This document shows positions 1-5,891 of a DNA stretch of 8,886 nucleotides, one piece after another. A model generated the notes under the pieces. The model was not told where the DNA came from, ran no database searches, and worked only from the letters and a program-made list of their open reading frames with translations. Source of the stretch: an uncultured Lachnospiraceae bacterium (GTDB taxonomy: Bacteria > Bacillota > Clostridia > Lachnospirales > Lachnospiraceae); the NCBI GenBank assembly GCA_946633495.1, contig CAMPAX010000088.1, positions 1 through 8,886 of the forward strand, written 5' to 3'. Both the position numbers and the translations under genes were made by a program. Within the stretch, counting starts at the first letter, position 1; every line of letters begins with the position of its first letter.

Positions 1-285
1 TTCCGCCTCCGGCTCGCTTACCTCTGCGACCTCAGGTTCAGATGTTTCTGCCTGCGGCTCGCCTGCCTCTACGACTTCCGGTTCAGGTTCAGACGCTTCC
101 GTCTCCGGCTCGCTTGTCTCTTCGGTCTCCGGTTCAGATGTTTCTGCCTCCGGCTCGCTTGCCTCTGCGACCTCAGGTTCAGATGCTTCCGTCTCCGACT
201 CGCCTGCCTCTGCGACCTCAGGTTCAGATGCTTCCGCTTCTGCCTCCGACTCACTCGCCTCTACGGCCTCAGGTTCAGATGCCTC
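1..285 (-). repeat. 45-bp tandem repeats encoding a 15-residue Glu/Ser/Pro unit
   Basis: The core GGTTCAGAYG recurs at 35, 86, 131, 176, 221 and 272, with spacings of 51, 45, 45, 45 and 51. On the minus strand each unit encodes a variant of EASEPEVAEASEPEA (15 residues). The two 51-bp units carry two extra residues (17-residue variants). All length changes are multiples of three, so the frame is kept. The array continues off the left edge, so the copy number is a minimum of six. This is an in-gene minisatellite expected to vary by slippage or recombination. Confidence 0.85.
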
Positions 286-2067
286 CGCCTCAGGTTCTTC
301 CTCTGCAGCTTCAGAAGCTTCCGCCTCCTCCGCATCAGAAGATTCTGCGATCGTAGTATCTTCTTCCCAATTGATCGGTTCTTCTTCATCCTCCGGGAAC
401 TCAGGCTCCGGCAGGAGGGTATCTTCTATATCCTGCTCAACGGTTCCTTCCTCGGGGATCTCTGCCTCTTCTGCCGCAGGCTCCGCGATCTCCTCCTCGG
501 AAACCTCAACCTCTTCTGCCACCGGCTCTGCGATCTCCTCCTCGGAAATCTCAGCTTCTTCCGCCGGCTCAGCCGTTTCTTTCACAGGGATCTCCGTCTC
601 TGCCGCGATCGGTTCCGATTTCTCTTCGTCTTTCGTTCCCGATATTTCCGGCTCATCCCATGACTCCGCCGCTGAAAGCGTTCCCATGGCCGATCCGGAA
701 CCCTCTTTCCTTACTGCAGCACAGAGATTCAGGAGATTCAGCGGGCTTTGTTCCTCATCCTCTTCCTCTTCATCAAATCCTGAGATATCATCTGCTTCCG
801 CCGCAAACCCGTCATCAAGATCAAAATGGATCATTTGCTCCAAAGCATTTTCATCGGATTCCTCATCCGATTGCTGCTCCTGACCGGTCTTCTTCGGTTC
901 ATCTTTTGAATCCCCGGCATTCATCTCACCGCCGGCAGTTTCCTCAGCGTCATTCTTTTCAGAAGATTCAGGAGGTTCAGAATCCTTCCGGTCCTGATCC
1001 TCCGCTGACTCCGATCCGTTCCCGGCATGATCCGGGTTTTCCGAATCATTTTTCTTATCTTCGGATTCAGCAGGAGTTTCGTTGCCTTTTTCCGTCTCCC
1101 CTTCTTTTTCGGAACCCGGCGCATCCTCCGTATCTCCGGCAGTTTCCTGCCCATCCTGAGACGCCTGTTCCTCCGAGGTTTCTTCCTCTTCCGATTCCGA
1201 ATCCGGGGAATCCGGATTCTTTTTCCGGAACTTCCGTTTCAAAAAGGATTTAAACTTCTTCTCTGTTCCCGGTTCTTCAAGGATCTCGGCAGATTCCGAA
1301 TCCGCCTCGGGATCTCCCGCATTCAGAGTTTTAAGTTCCTCCTCCGTCAGCTCCGACGGATGCATCCTTTGATAATCCTTCTTCAGCTGCTCTCTTTCAA
1401 GTTCGCGGATCTCATCCTCCGCAGGATTCCTGTCCGGACGTTTCTCCTCTGCAAATATCCAAAACAGGTCTTCGGCACTTTTTCTTCCGTCCCGAACATC
1501 CTGAATATCATCTAACCGATAGCTCCTCCGGAATGTGGCCTTATAATCGGCAGCTATCATTTCCGTATCTTCCCCCAGCATGGTCAAAAGAAGGAAGAGT
1601 TCAAAACTCCACTCTTCATCCATGGAGTGTGTGAAATGCGGTTCCAGGAGTTCGAAGAGTTCACGAAGCTTCTCTTCCCCTGCTTTACCGAACAGCTCTG
1701 CCTTTTTCATCACATACGTGATCTTGTCTTGTTCCTGGGCATTTCCCTTTGCATTGAACAGATACTGTTCCCGGTACTGTTCGGCCAGATCATAGAATCC
1801 TTGTTTCAGATAAAATGTGATGATGGAATAAAGGATCCTGTTGGACTCCGGTCCCTTGATGTGCGCTTTCACGTACATATTCCGGGCTTCGGACAAACGT
1901 CCCACATTCTCATAAACCTCACCGCAGATCCGCAGAAACTGAGGGTTCAGGGATTTTTCCAGGTCCTGGGAATCCAGGATTCCTTCGGCAAGACTGTATT
2001 CGTGCGCCTCAGCCAGCTCCTTTATTTTGTTCACACTCGTCATACTCAGTCCGGAGCTCAAGTTCAT
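1..2067 (-). CDS. TPR-like protein with long acidic repeat tail (partial, C-terminus beyond left edge)
   Basis: The frame is open from position 2067 to the window edge, giving 689 visible codons with no stop. Residues about 9-180 are helical and TPR-like, with segments such as LRICGEVYENVGRLSEARNM and YLKQGFYDLAEQY resembling paired TPR helices. A short basic patch lies at 270-283 (KKFKSFLKRKFRKK). From about 285 onward the chain is Glu/Ser/Pro/Ala-rich and probably disordered, with two sets of 15-residue repeats (about 502-545 and 595 onward). I see no signal peptide or membrane segment, so it is probably cytoplasmic. The start is uncertain: ATG 2067 lies only about one base after GAGGTG, whereas in-frame TTG 2061 has the ideal 7-base spacing, and ATG 2043 is also possible. 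It begins 44 bases after the YbjQ/zinc-ribbon gene, probably in the same operon. The family is not recognised; a functional domain could lie beyond the edge. Confidence 0.85.
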   Translation of the reverse strand, partial: MNLSSGLSMTSVNKIKELAEAHEYSLAEGILDSQDLEKSLNPQFLRICGEVYENVGRLSEARNMYVKAHIKGPESNRILYSIITFYLKQGFYDLAEQYREQYLFNAKGNAQEQDKITYVMKKAELFGKAGEEKLRELFELLEPHFTHSMDEEWSFELFLLLTMLGEDTEMIAADYKATFRRSYRLDDIQDVRDGRKSAEDLFWIFAEEKRPDRNPAEDEIRELEREQLKKDYQRMHPSELTEEELKTLNAGDPEADSESAEILEEPGTEKKFKSFLKRKFRKKNPDSPDSESEEEETSEEQASQDGQETAGDTEDAPGSEKEGETEKGNETPAESEDKKNDSENPDHAGNGSESAEDQDRKDSEPPESSEKNDAEETAGGEMNAGDSKDEPKKTGQEQQSDEESDENALEQMIHFDLDDGFAAEADDISGFDEEEEDEEQSPLNLLNLCAAVRKEGSGSAMGTLSAAESWDEPEISGTKDEEKSEPIAAETEIPVKETAEPAEEAEISEEEIAEPVAEEVEVSEEEIAEPAAEEAEIPEEGTVEQDIEDTLLPEPEFPEDEEEPINWEEDTTIAESSDAEEAEASEAAEEEPEAEASEPEAVEASESEAEAEASEPEVAEAGESETEASEPEVAEASEPEAETSEPETEETSEPETEASEPEPEVVEAGEPQAETSEPEVAEVSEPEAE
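440..570 (-). repeat. Second, distinct 45-bp coding repeat (about three units)
   Basis: The block GCGATCTCCTCCTCGGAAA starts at 485 and again at 530, exactly 45 bases apart. In protein the units read AEEAEISEEEIAEPV, AEEVEVSEEEIAEPA and a decayed third copy (AEEAEIPEEGTVEQ), about residues 502-545. The unit length equals that of the repeat nearer the C-terminus but the sequence differs, so the two arrays probably expanded separately. Boundaries are approximate. Confidence 0.7.
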
Positions 2068-2107
2068 TCACCTCGTAAAACCTAATCATTCTCTAAGTAT
2101 TTCGGTA

Positions 2108-2122
2108 AAGATCAGTGATCTT
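2108..2122. other. 15-base palindrome over the stop codon of the YbjQ-family gene
   Basis: AAGATCA-G-TGATCTT is a perfect inverted repeat (7-base arms, single centre base) covering the TGA at 2112-2114. With so short a loop and no following T run it is not a convincing intrinsic terminator. It lies in the 44-base gap between two apparently co-transcribed genes and could be an mRNA processing or stability element, or chance. Confidence 0.35.
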
Positions 2123-3203
2123 CCTCCTCAAATACTTTCTCAACTTTCTCTATCACGGTATCCTTCATATTGCTGCGGGTCTTCTCATACTGAAGCCCGG
2201 ATTCCATGATCTCAAGCAGCTGCAGACGGTACTTCGGCTCGATGACCTTGATGTAATCCATTAATACATCCTTGATCTCGATCACATATTCTTTCTCGCG
2301 CATCCGCTCGATCATCTCATCGTAATTGAAGGATGTGGTGATCTTGATATCATCATGTTTTCTGCCGCAGACCAGACACTCGTCTGTTCCGGCCTCATTC
2401 ACATGGCCGCAGTTGCAGGTCCAGATCATACCATCGGTCTGATACTTCTCAACCGCATCGATTCCACGCTTCTGCTTCAGAGACTCCAGACGATGCGCCG
2501 ACATGGATACATTGATGGGCGAATCGTTGCAGGCGAAAACTGCCCGCGGAGTCGCATATTTACTGATGATGACTCTTGCTTCCTTTAGAAGCATAATATC
2601 ATTTGCAGTGATCTCAACAGGGAACGCTTCCGACTCGATCTGCTGTACATTTCCTTTATCAAACACCAGATCAACGTCCTTGATCACCAGACGTTCATCA
2701 TATACATTCGTAAGCTCCACATTTGCCCGAACGGCCAGGATGTCATCTTTATTGTAGTTGAAGAACAGCACCTTCATATTGATGTTATCCTTCTCGCCCT
2801 CCAGAGTGACACGAACCGGACGAGGAACCATCCGTTCATAATAGTTCATGACTACCAGTTCTTTCCGTACCGGTCGCTTAGGTTTCGGAAGCTCACGGAT
2901 CGTTACTGCGGTTCCGTAGATCACAGCACCAAAAGAACCACCCTCAAGAGTCGTATAGACCGCATTTACTCCGAGAATGGCATTTGCTTTTTTCTTCTTT
3001 GCCGCTTTGATGAGACTCTTCTCCGCATCTTCTCTGGCTGTTTCCACCTTGACCAGATCCTGCTCGGATGCGTTGGTCACACTTGCAGCAAGTCCTTTGA
3101 TGAAGTTCGATCCCAGGATGGACTCCCCACACACAATTCCGAGATAGTCTACCACTTCATATCCTTCGAAGCCCGTTCCGGTAGTCAGTAAAATGTCTGC
3201 CAT
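2112..3203 (-). CDS. YbjQ-family (DUF74) domain protein with C-terminal zinc ribbon
   Basis: The 363-residue protein has an N-terminal YbjQ/UPF0145 domain at about residues 1-105: TTGTGFEGYEVVDYLGIVCGE, then NFIKGLAASV, a long helix (VETAREDAEKSLIKAAKKKK), then ANAILGVNAVY and a closing strand. That family is often called heavy-metal-binding from its fold, but its biochemical role is unsettled. Residues about 115-225 look beta-rich and are not recognised. A zinc ribbon follows with Cys263, Cys265, Cys276 and Cys279 (C-x-C-x10-C-x2-C, in WTCNCGHVNEAGTDECLVCG), then a helical, charged tail to 363. Stand-alone YbjQ proteins are about 100 residues, so this is an extended multidomain form. ATG 3203 is chosen because GGGGAGGAA precedes it by about 10 bases and the family match begins there; the frame is open upstream to 3290 but that stretch is the leader. 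It probably heads an operon with the TPR/acidic-tail gene. Confidence 0.88.
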   Translation of the reverse strand: MADILLTTGTGFEGYEVVDYLGIVCGESILGSNFIKGLAASVTNASEQDLVKVETAREDAEKSLIKAAKKKKANAILGVNAVYTTLEGGSFGAVIYGTAVTIRELPKPKRPVRKELVVMNYYERMVPRPVRVTLEGEKDNINMKVLFFNYNKDDILAVRANVELTNVYDERLVIKDVDLVFDKGNVQQIESEAFPVEITANDIMLLKEARVIISKYATPRAVFACNDSPINVSMSAHRLESLKQKRGIDAVEKYQTDGMIWTCNCGHVNEAGTDECLVCGRKHDDIKITTSFNYDEMIERMREKEYVIEIKDVLMDYIKVIEPKYRLQLLEIMESGLQYEKTRSNMKDTVIEKVEKVFEEEDH

Positions 3204-3273
3204 GTTCTTTTGTTCCTCCCCAATATCCGGCGGATGAACGCCCCATAAAACGATCTTTCTCCGCCATGTTTCC

Positions 3274-3288
3274 GTACGATACACGTAC
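3274..3288. promoter_or_regulatory. Inverted repeat at the predicted transcription start
   Basis: GTACG-ATACA-CGTAC has perfect 5-base arms and a 5-base loop. It lies immediately downstream of the -10 box at 3297-3302, in operator position, or would form a small hairpin at the 5' end of the mRNA. No regulator is identified. Confidence 0.35.
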
Positions 3289-3296
3289 ACTGCTAA

Positions 3297-3305
3297 ATTA
3301 TAGCA
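3297..3305 (-). promoter_or_regulatory. Extended -10 promoter for the YbjQ/zinc-ribbon gene
   Basis: On the minus strand the sequence reads TGCTATAAT: a perfect TATAAT (3302-3297) with TG one base upstream (3305-3304). No good -35 box stands 16-18 bases upstream (TTTCAT at 17), as is common for extended -10 promoters. The predicted start near 3290 gives a leader of about 87 bases. This places the promoter between folA and the YbjQ gene, making the latter a separate unit. Confidence 0.65.
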
Positions 3306-3417
3306 TAAAATCGGCTTAAATGAAATAAAAATTCAAGGAAATTCCACCTTCGGACAGGATTCCACCCCGTTCCGATCCCGAATTTACACTTTATTTCCCT
3401 GCATTCCCGCTCTTTGA

Positions 3418-3930
3418 TTACACACCTGGAAACGGCAGAGGTTTTTTGTTTACATAAGTATGGTACCGATACTCGATGGAGAAGCAGGTCTCCTCCTCCC
3501 CTTCTTCCGCCAGTTCCCATTCCGGAAGCTTCTCAAGATTCGGGAAATAGGTATCCGCCTCGTAAGCGTAATCGATCCTGGTAATGATTGCCTTATCACA
3601 GTACGGGATCAGGAGATTATATACGCTCCCTCCTCCGATAACATAGATCTCGTCAGAGATGTATCCGGACAGCTCCCGGAACAGTTCCTCCTCATTATGG
3701 ACCACAATGCCTCCCCGGATCTTAAAATCCTTCTTCCGGCTGAGGATGATGTTGGTCCTCTGGGCCAGCGGCATACCGTTCGGGAAACCGGCCAAAGTCT
3801 TTCTCCCCAGAACCACCACATGATTCAGCGTATGCTTTCTGAAGTTTTTCATATCACTTGGGATCCGGACCAGCAGCTGATCCTTAAGTCCGATCCCCCA
3901 GTTATTATCTACCGCTGCGATTGCTATCAT
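3418..3930 (-). CDS. folA: Dihydrofolate reductase
   Basis: This 170-residue protein catalyses NADPH-dependent reduction of dihydrofolate to tetrahydrofolate in the cytoplasm. Family features in order: MIAIAAVDNNWGIG at the N-terminus, the active-site acid Asp26 within RIPSDMKNF, the NADPH-binding GRKT at 42-45, NIILSR at 60-65, and the GGGSVYN loop at 99-105. Length is normal for a bacterial chromosomal DHFR. The position filled by Trp22 in E. coli is Val21 here (LLVRIPSD); this is a visible difference from E. coli, and I believe such substitutions occur in clostridial DHFRs. ATG 3930 is preceded by GGGAGA at about 5-6 bases. It lies 72 bases downstream of thyA with no terminator or promoter seen between, so the two are probably one operon regenerating the folate that ThyA oxidises. 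No clear hairpin plus T-run terminator follows it. Confidence 0.96.
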   Translation of the reverse strand: MIAIAAVDNNWGIGLKDQLLVRIPSDMKNFRKHTLNHVVVLGRKTLAGFPNGMPLAQRTNIILSRKKDFKIRGGIVVHNEEELFRELSGYISDEIYVIGGGSVYNLLIPYCDKAIITRIDYAYEADTYFPNLEKLPEWELAEEGEEETCFSIEYRYHTYVNKKPLPFPGV

Positions 3931-4002
3931 AGTTTCTCCCTTTCCAAATCAACGCAGTACCCGATTTTTGCGCCAGAGTATGTGGCTGTTCCACCCTCCG
4001 GA

Positions 4003-4833
4003 TCATACAGCGATGGGAATGTTCTTCACCTGAGGACCCGTCTGATAATCCTCCACCACAAAATCCTCCGGAGTGAACTGATAGAAATCCTTTACCTCAG
4101 GGTTCAGAGTCACCTTTGGTGCCGGGAACACCGGTCGTTTTATCAGCTCTTCCACGATGGGGATATGTCTGTCGTAAATATGTGCGTCGGCGATCACATG
4201 CACCAGCTCCCCGGGCCTGAATCCCGTCACCTGTGCGATCATCATCAGCAGGGCACTGTATTGCACCACATTCCAGTTATTTGCGGCAAGCACATCCTGA
4301 GACCTCTGATTCAGCACTGCATTCAGGCGGTCCCCCGTCACATTGAAGGTCATGCTGTATGCGCATGGGTAGAGATTCATTTCCGAAAGATCCTGATGCA
4401 CATACATATTTGTCATGATCCTGCGGCTGTAAGGATTCGCTTTCAGATCGTAAAGCACCCGGTCCACCTGGTCAAAATCCCCCTCCTTGTAATGATGCTT
4501 CACACCCATCTGGTAGCCATAGGCCTTTCCGATGGAGCCTGTCTCATCCGCCCATTCATCCCAGATATGGCTCTTCAGGTCATGGACATTGTTGGACTTC
4601 TTCTGCCAGATCCAGAGAACCTCATCGATGGCAGATTTAATGTAGGTCTTCCGAAGGGTAATGGCCGGAAATTCCTCCGAGAGGTCATATCGGTTTACAA
4701 CTCCGAATCGTTTGATGGTATAGGCGAAGCTCCCGTCCTCCCACCTGGGACGTACCTTCTCCCCCTCGGTACTGTATCCGTTATCGATGATATCCCTGCA
4801 CATATTTATAAACAACGTATCCGCTTTGCTCAT
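4003..4833 (-). CDS. thyA: Thymidylate synthase (ThyA type)
   Basis: The 276-residue protein converts dUMP plus methylene-tetrahydrofolate to dTMP and dihydrofolate. The nucleophile is Cys157 in NLYPCAYSM. The phosphate-binding arginines are Arg137-Arg138 (YSRRIM), the dUMP-binding block is RSQD (177-180) through Asn188, and HIY (218-220) matches the conserved His and Tyr near the C-terminus. The residue after the catalytic Cys is Ala, whereas E. coli-type enzymes have His. The chain ends NIPIAV, close to the family's usual C-terminal valine. ATG 4833 follows GGGAGGT at 6 bases; an in-frame ATG at 4869 has no comparable site and is rejected. It is the first gene of a probable thyA-folA unit, divergent from the XRE gene. 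Confidence 0.96.
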   Translation of the reverse strand: MSKADTLFINMCRDIIDNGYSTEGEKVRPRWEDGSFAYTIKRFGVVNRYDLSEEFPAITLRKTYIKSAIDEVLWIWQKKSNNVHDLKSHIWDEWADETGSIGKAYGYQMGVKHHYKEGDFDQVDRVLYDLKANPYSRRIMTNMYVHQDLSEMNLYPCAYSMTFNVTGDRLNAVLNQRSQDVLAANNWNVVQYSALLMMIAQVTGFRPGELVHVIADAHIYDRHIPIVEELIKRPVFPAPKVTLNPEVKDFYQFTPEDFVVEDYQTGPQVKNIPIAV

Positions 4834-4901
4834 AAATGACCTCCCGAATTCTTTTTCCCCTCGCTTCATCTTGTTTCATGTTATTCTCAACAAGGCTCCG
4901 C

Positions 4902-4931
4902 AATGCGTTCAAACCGTTCCTGAATGCGTTC
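4902..4931. repeat. Pair of 9-base direct repeats in the thyA leader
   Basis: AATGCGTTC occurs at 4902-4910 and 4923-4931, 21 bases apart, i.e. two DNA helical turns, with the related CCGTTCC between them. The location is downstream of the predicted thyA transcription start. This spacing would suit a protein binding one DNA face, but a role in RNA is equally possible, and chance is not excluded. Confidence 0.4.
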
Positions 4932-5003
4932 GAATCAAGTCCTTCTAAGGTGTTTTTGCTCCGATCCGGAAATCAAAACACATCCTGACGCAACATGATA
5001 ACG

Positions 5004-5009
5004 ATTATA
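5004..5009 (-). promoter_or_regulatory. -10 box of the thyA-folA promoter
   Basis: The minus strand reads TATAAT here, a perfect consensus. At 17-base spacing the -35 position reads ACCATA (5032-5027), far from TTGACA, and falls inside the palindrome TATGGTACCATA. The spacer is G-rich. The predicted start is near 4996, giving a leader of about 160 bases. The lack of a -35 box suggests that transcription may need, or be modulated by, a protein bound at the palindrome. Confidence 0.55.
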
Positions 5010-5026
5010 CACCCATTCCCCCTGCA

Positions 5027-5038
5027 TATGGTACCATA
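5027..5038. promoter_or_regulatory. Palindrome TATGGTACCATA at the thyA -35 position
   Basis: A perfect 12-base palindrome overlaps the place where the thyA -35 element should be. It is the first of four dyads in about 95 bases. It is a candidate operator, possibly for the divergently encoded XRE protein; this link is inference from position only. Confidence 0.45.
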
Positions 5039-5043
5039 ATTTT

Positions 5044-5056
5044 TGCATCTGATGCA
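5044..5056. promoter_or_regulatory. Inverted repeat TGCATC-T-GATGCA
   Basis: It has perfect 6-base arms around a single centre base. Its centre is 17.5 bases from that of TATGGTACCATA. It is a candidate operator in the divergent region; the binding protein is unknown. Confidence 0.45.
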
Positions 5057-5063
5057 CTGTTTT

Positions 5064-5073
5064 TTCGGCCGAA
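5064..5073. promoter_or_regulatory. Palindrome TTCGGCCGAA
   Basis: This is a perfect 10-base palindrome, centred 18.5 bases beyond the previous dyad and just upstream of the weak -10 candidates for the XRE gene. Its sequence is unrelated to the other two dyads, so a single repeated operator is not supported. Confidence 0.35.
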
Positions 5074-5086
5074 CCATATTTACGAT

Positions 5087-5120
5087 CCGGGCTTCCTGTT
5101 TCAAAGCAGGTAAAGCCCGG
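5087..5120 (+). promoter_or_regulatory. Long hairpin in the leader of the XRE gene
   Basis: CCGGGCTTCCTG (5087-5098) pairs with CAGG (5107-5110) and AAGCCCGG (5113-5120), with a TA bulge and an 8-base loop: 12 base pairs in all, mostly GC. No T run follows on either strand, so it is not a normal intrinsic terminator. It ends 20 bases before the AAGGAGG of the XRE gene. It could be a leader structure affecting translation or mRNA life, or a DNA-level operator. Confidence 0.6.
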
Positions 5121-5154
5121 CAGCAACTGTACGGATCAAAAAGGAGGTACAACC

Positions 5155-5733
5155 ATGTTTCCAAACATTTTCTGGGGTTATCTGCTGCGAAGATTAAGAC
5201 ACAGCCACCACATCCTTCAAAAGCAGCTCGCACAGGTTATGCATTGCACACCGCAGAATATCAGCAGCCTTGAGGGCGGGCGGACTCAACCCTCAGCAGA
5301 AGAGATCGCCACCCTGTCCTACATATACGGGACAAATCTTTTCGAATACGTCTATCGTTGTCTCCCGGAGGAATATTTAGAGGAACAGCGGATCTTCCGG
5401 GAGGCATATGTCCTTCCTTCTGTCAGAGCAGGGAAATCCCTGTCCGAAGCCGGCGAATCCGGATCGCAGATAAAAGGCGCCGGATCAGAAACAAAAGAGG
5501 ATTTCATGAAGAAAACCGGAAAATCACAAAAAAACGGAAGAGCTTCCTCCTCCGTGTCTCCAAAGGAGCAGCCCGACCGGACACGGCTGCTCTATCGTCC
5601 GGACCCCTCCGTTGACCCTCTGGAGCAGCTTACGACCGGACCGAACCTTCTTGTGGCGGACGATCACCCCTACAATCCTTTCGGGGCAGCCCGTTTCCCC
5701 TCCGGAAAGGAAAAGGACGAAAGCAGTCCGTAA
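5155..5733 (+). CDS. XRE-family helix-turn-helix DNA-binding protein
   Basis: This is the only plus-strand gene, 192 residues. Residues about 8-65 form a Cro/C1-type HTH: LLRRLRHSHHILQKQLAQVM, then recognition helix TPQNISSLEGGRTQPSAEEI and the following helix YIYGTNLFEYV. The remaining ~120 residues are polar, Gly/Ser/Lys-rich and apparently poorly structured, ending with a proline-containing segment (HPYNPFGAARFP). No ligand-binding or peptidase domain is visible. AAGGAGG stands 7 bases before ATG 5155, so the start is secure. It is divergent from thyA-folA and separated from it by a palindrome-rich region, which makes autoregulation or control of thyA plausible but unproven. The gene ends before a hairpin at 5752-5791. 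Confidence 0.88.
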   Translation: MFPNIFWGYLLRRLRHSHHILQKQLAQVMHCTPQNISSLEGGRTQPSAEEIATLSYIYGTNLFEYVYRCLPEEYLEEQRIFREAYVLPSVRAGKSLSEAGESGSQIKGAGSETKEDFMKKTGKSQKNGRASSSVSPKEQPDRTRLLYRPDPSVDPLEQLTTGPNLLVADDHPYNPFGAARFPSGKEKDESSP

Positions 5734-5751
5734 GATTATCCTGACAGGAAA

Positions 5752-5791
5752 GAAGCGGCGGATCCGTCTTTACGGTCCGCCGCTCAGCTTC
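5752..5791. terminator. GC-rich hairpin, probable bidirectional terminator between convergent genes
   Basis: AGCGGCGGA (5754-5762) pairs with TCCGCCGCT (5776-5784). An inner CCG/CGG pair (5764-5766/5773-5775) and outer GAAG/CTTC extend the stem. Both flanks are moderately T-rich in their own direction (CTTCCTTCTTC on plus; TTCTTTCC on minus) but without a long uninterrupted T run. It sits between the ends of the convergent XRE and pseudo-receiver genes, 18 bases after the stop of the XRE gene. Confidence 0.7.
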
Positions 5792-5797
5792 CTTCTT

Positions 5798-5871
5798 CAT
5801 CCGATTTCTCATCCGTTTCACATCCGTTTCGGATATCCGGATTCAAATCAATCCGTGCCGACTCTTTTTTT
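5798..5871. repeat. Short ATCCG repeats and small dyads in the convergent intergenic region
   Basis: ATCCG recurs at 5799, 5811, 5822, 5835 and 5851. Nested small dyads include ATCCG-TTT-CGGAT (5822-5834), ATCCGGAT (5835-5842) and CGGATT-CAAATC-AATCCG (5838-5855), followed by seven Ts at 5865-5871. The T run is nine bases beyond the last stem, so a second plus-strand terminator is possible but imperfect. Confidence 0.4.
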
Positions 5872-5891
5872 GCTCCGCACGATCTATCCCG

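Larger units (their letters stand above)
4834..5154. promoter_or_regulatory. Divergent control region between thyA and the XRE gene
   Basis: This 321-base stretch has no credible gene. From left to right it holds a leader for thyA of about 160 bases with 9-base direct repeats (4902-4931), the thyA -10 box (5004-5009), three perfect palindromes (5027-5038, 5044-5056, 5064-5073) and a long hairpin (5087-5120) just before the ribosome binding site of the XRE gene (AAGGAGG at 5141-5147). I could not assign a convincing promoter for the XRE gene; CATATT at 5075-5080 and TACGAT at 5081-5086 are weak -10 candidates without good -35 partners. Confidence 0.7.

Noticed and set aside
1..285. Possible CRISPR array or intergenic satellite
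   Set aside because: Units are contiguous, 45 or 51 bases, with no unique spacers and a preserved minus-strand reading frame, so this is a coding repeat.
1208..1219. Perfect palindrome GAATCCGGATTC
   Set aside because: It lies inside coding sequence for Pro-Asp-Ser repeats and is explained by repeated CCGGATTC codons.
42..1515. Several plus-strand frames rich in Pro/Leu/Ser or Arg/Phe
   Set aside because: All are antisense shadows of the acidic repeat gene. Their periodic composition follows from GAA/GAG/TCC codons on the minus strand.
3304..3417. Intrinsic terminator after folA
   Set aside because: Only short arms (4-5 bases) and a duplicated GGTGGAAT were found; no stem is followed by a proper T run.
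3460..4839. Open plus-strand frame of 459 codons opposite thyA and folA
   Set aside because: It is antisense to two certain genes, has no ribosome binding site and no recognisable protein features (His/Pro/Leu-rich). It is a by-product of codon use on the other strand.
5081..5150. Tetrahydrofolate riboswitch or other known riboswitch near thyA
   Set aside because: The hairpin at 5087-5120 does not show the conserved core I know for that class, and it lies in the XRE gene's leader rather than thyA's.
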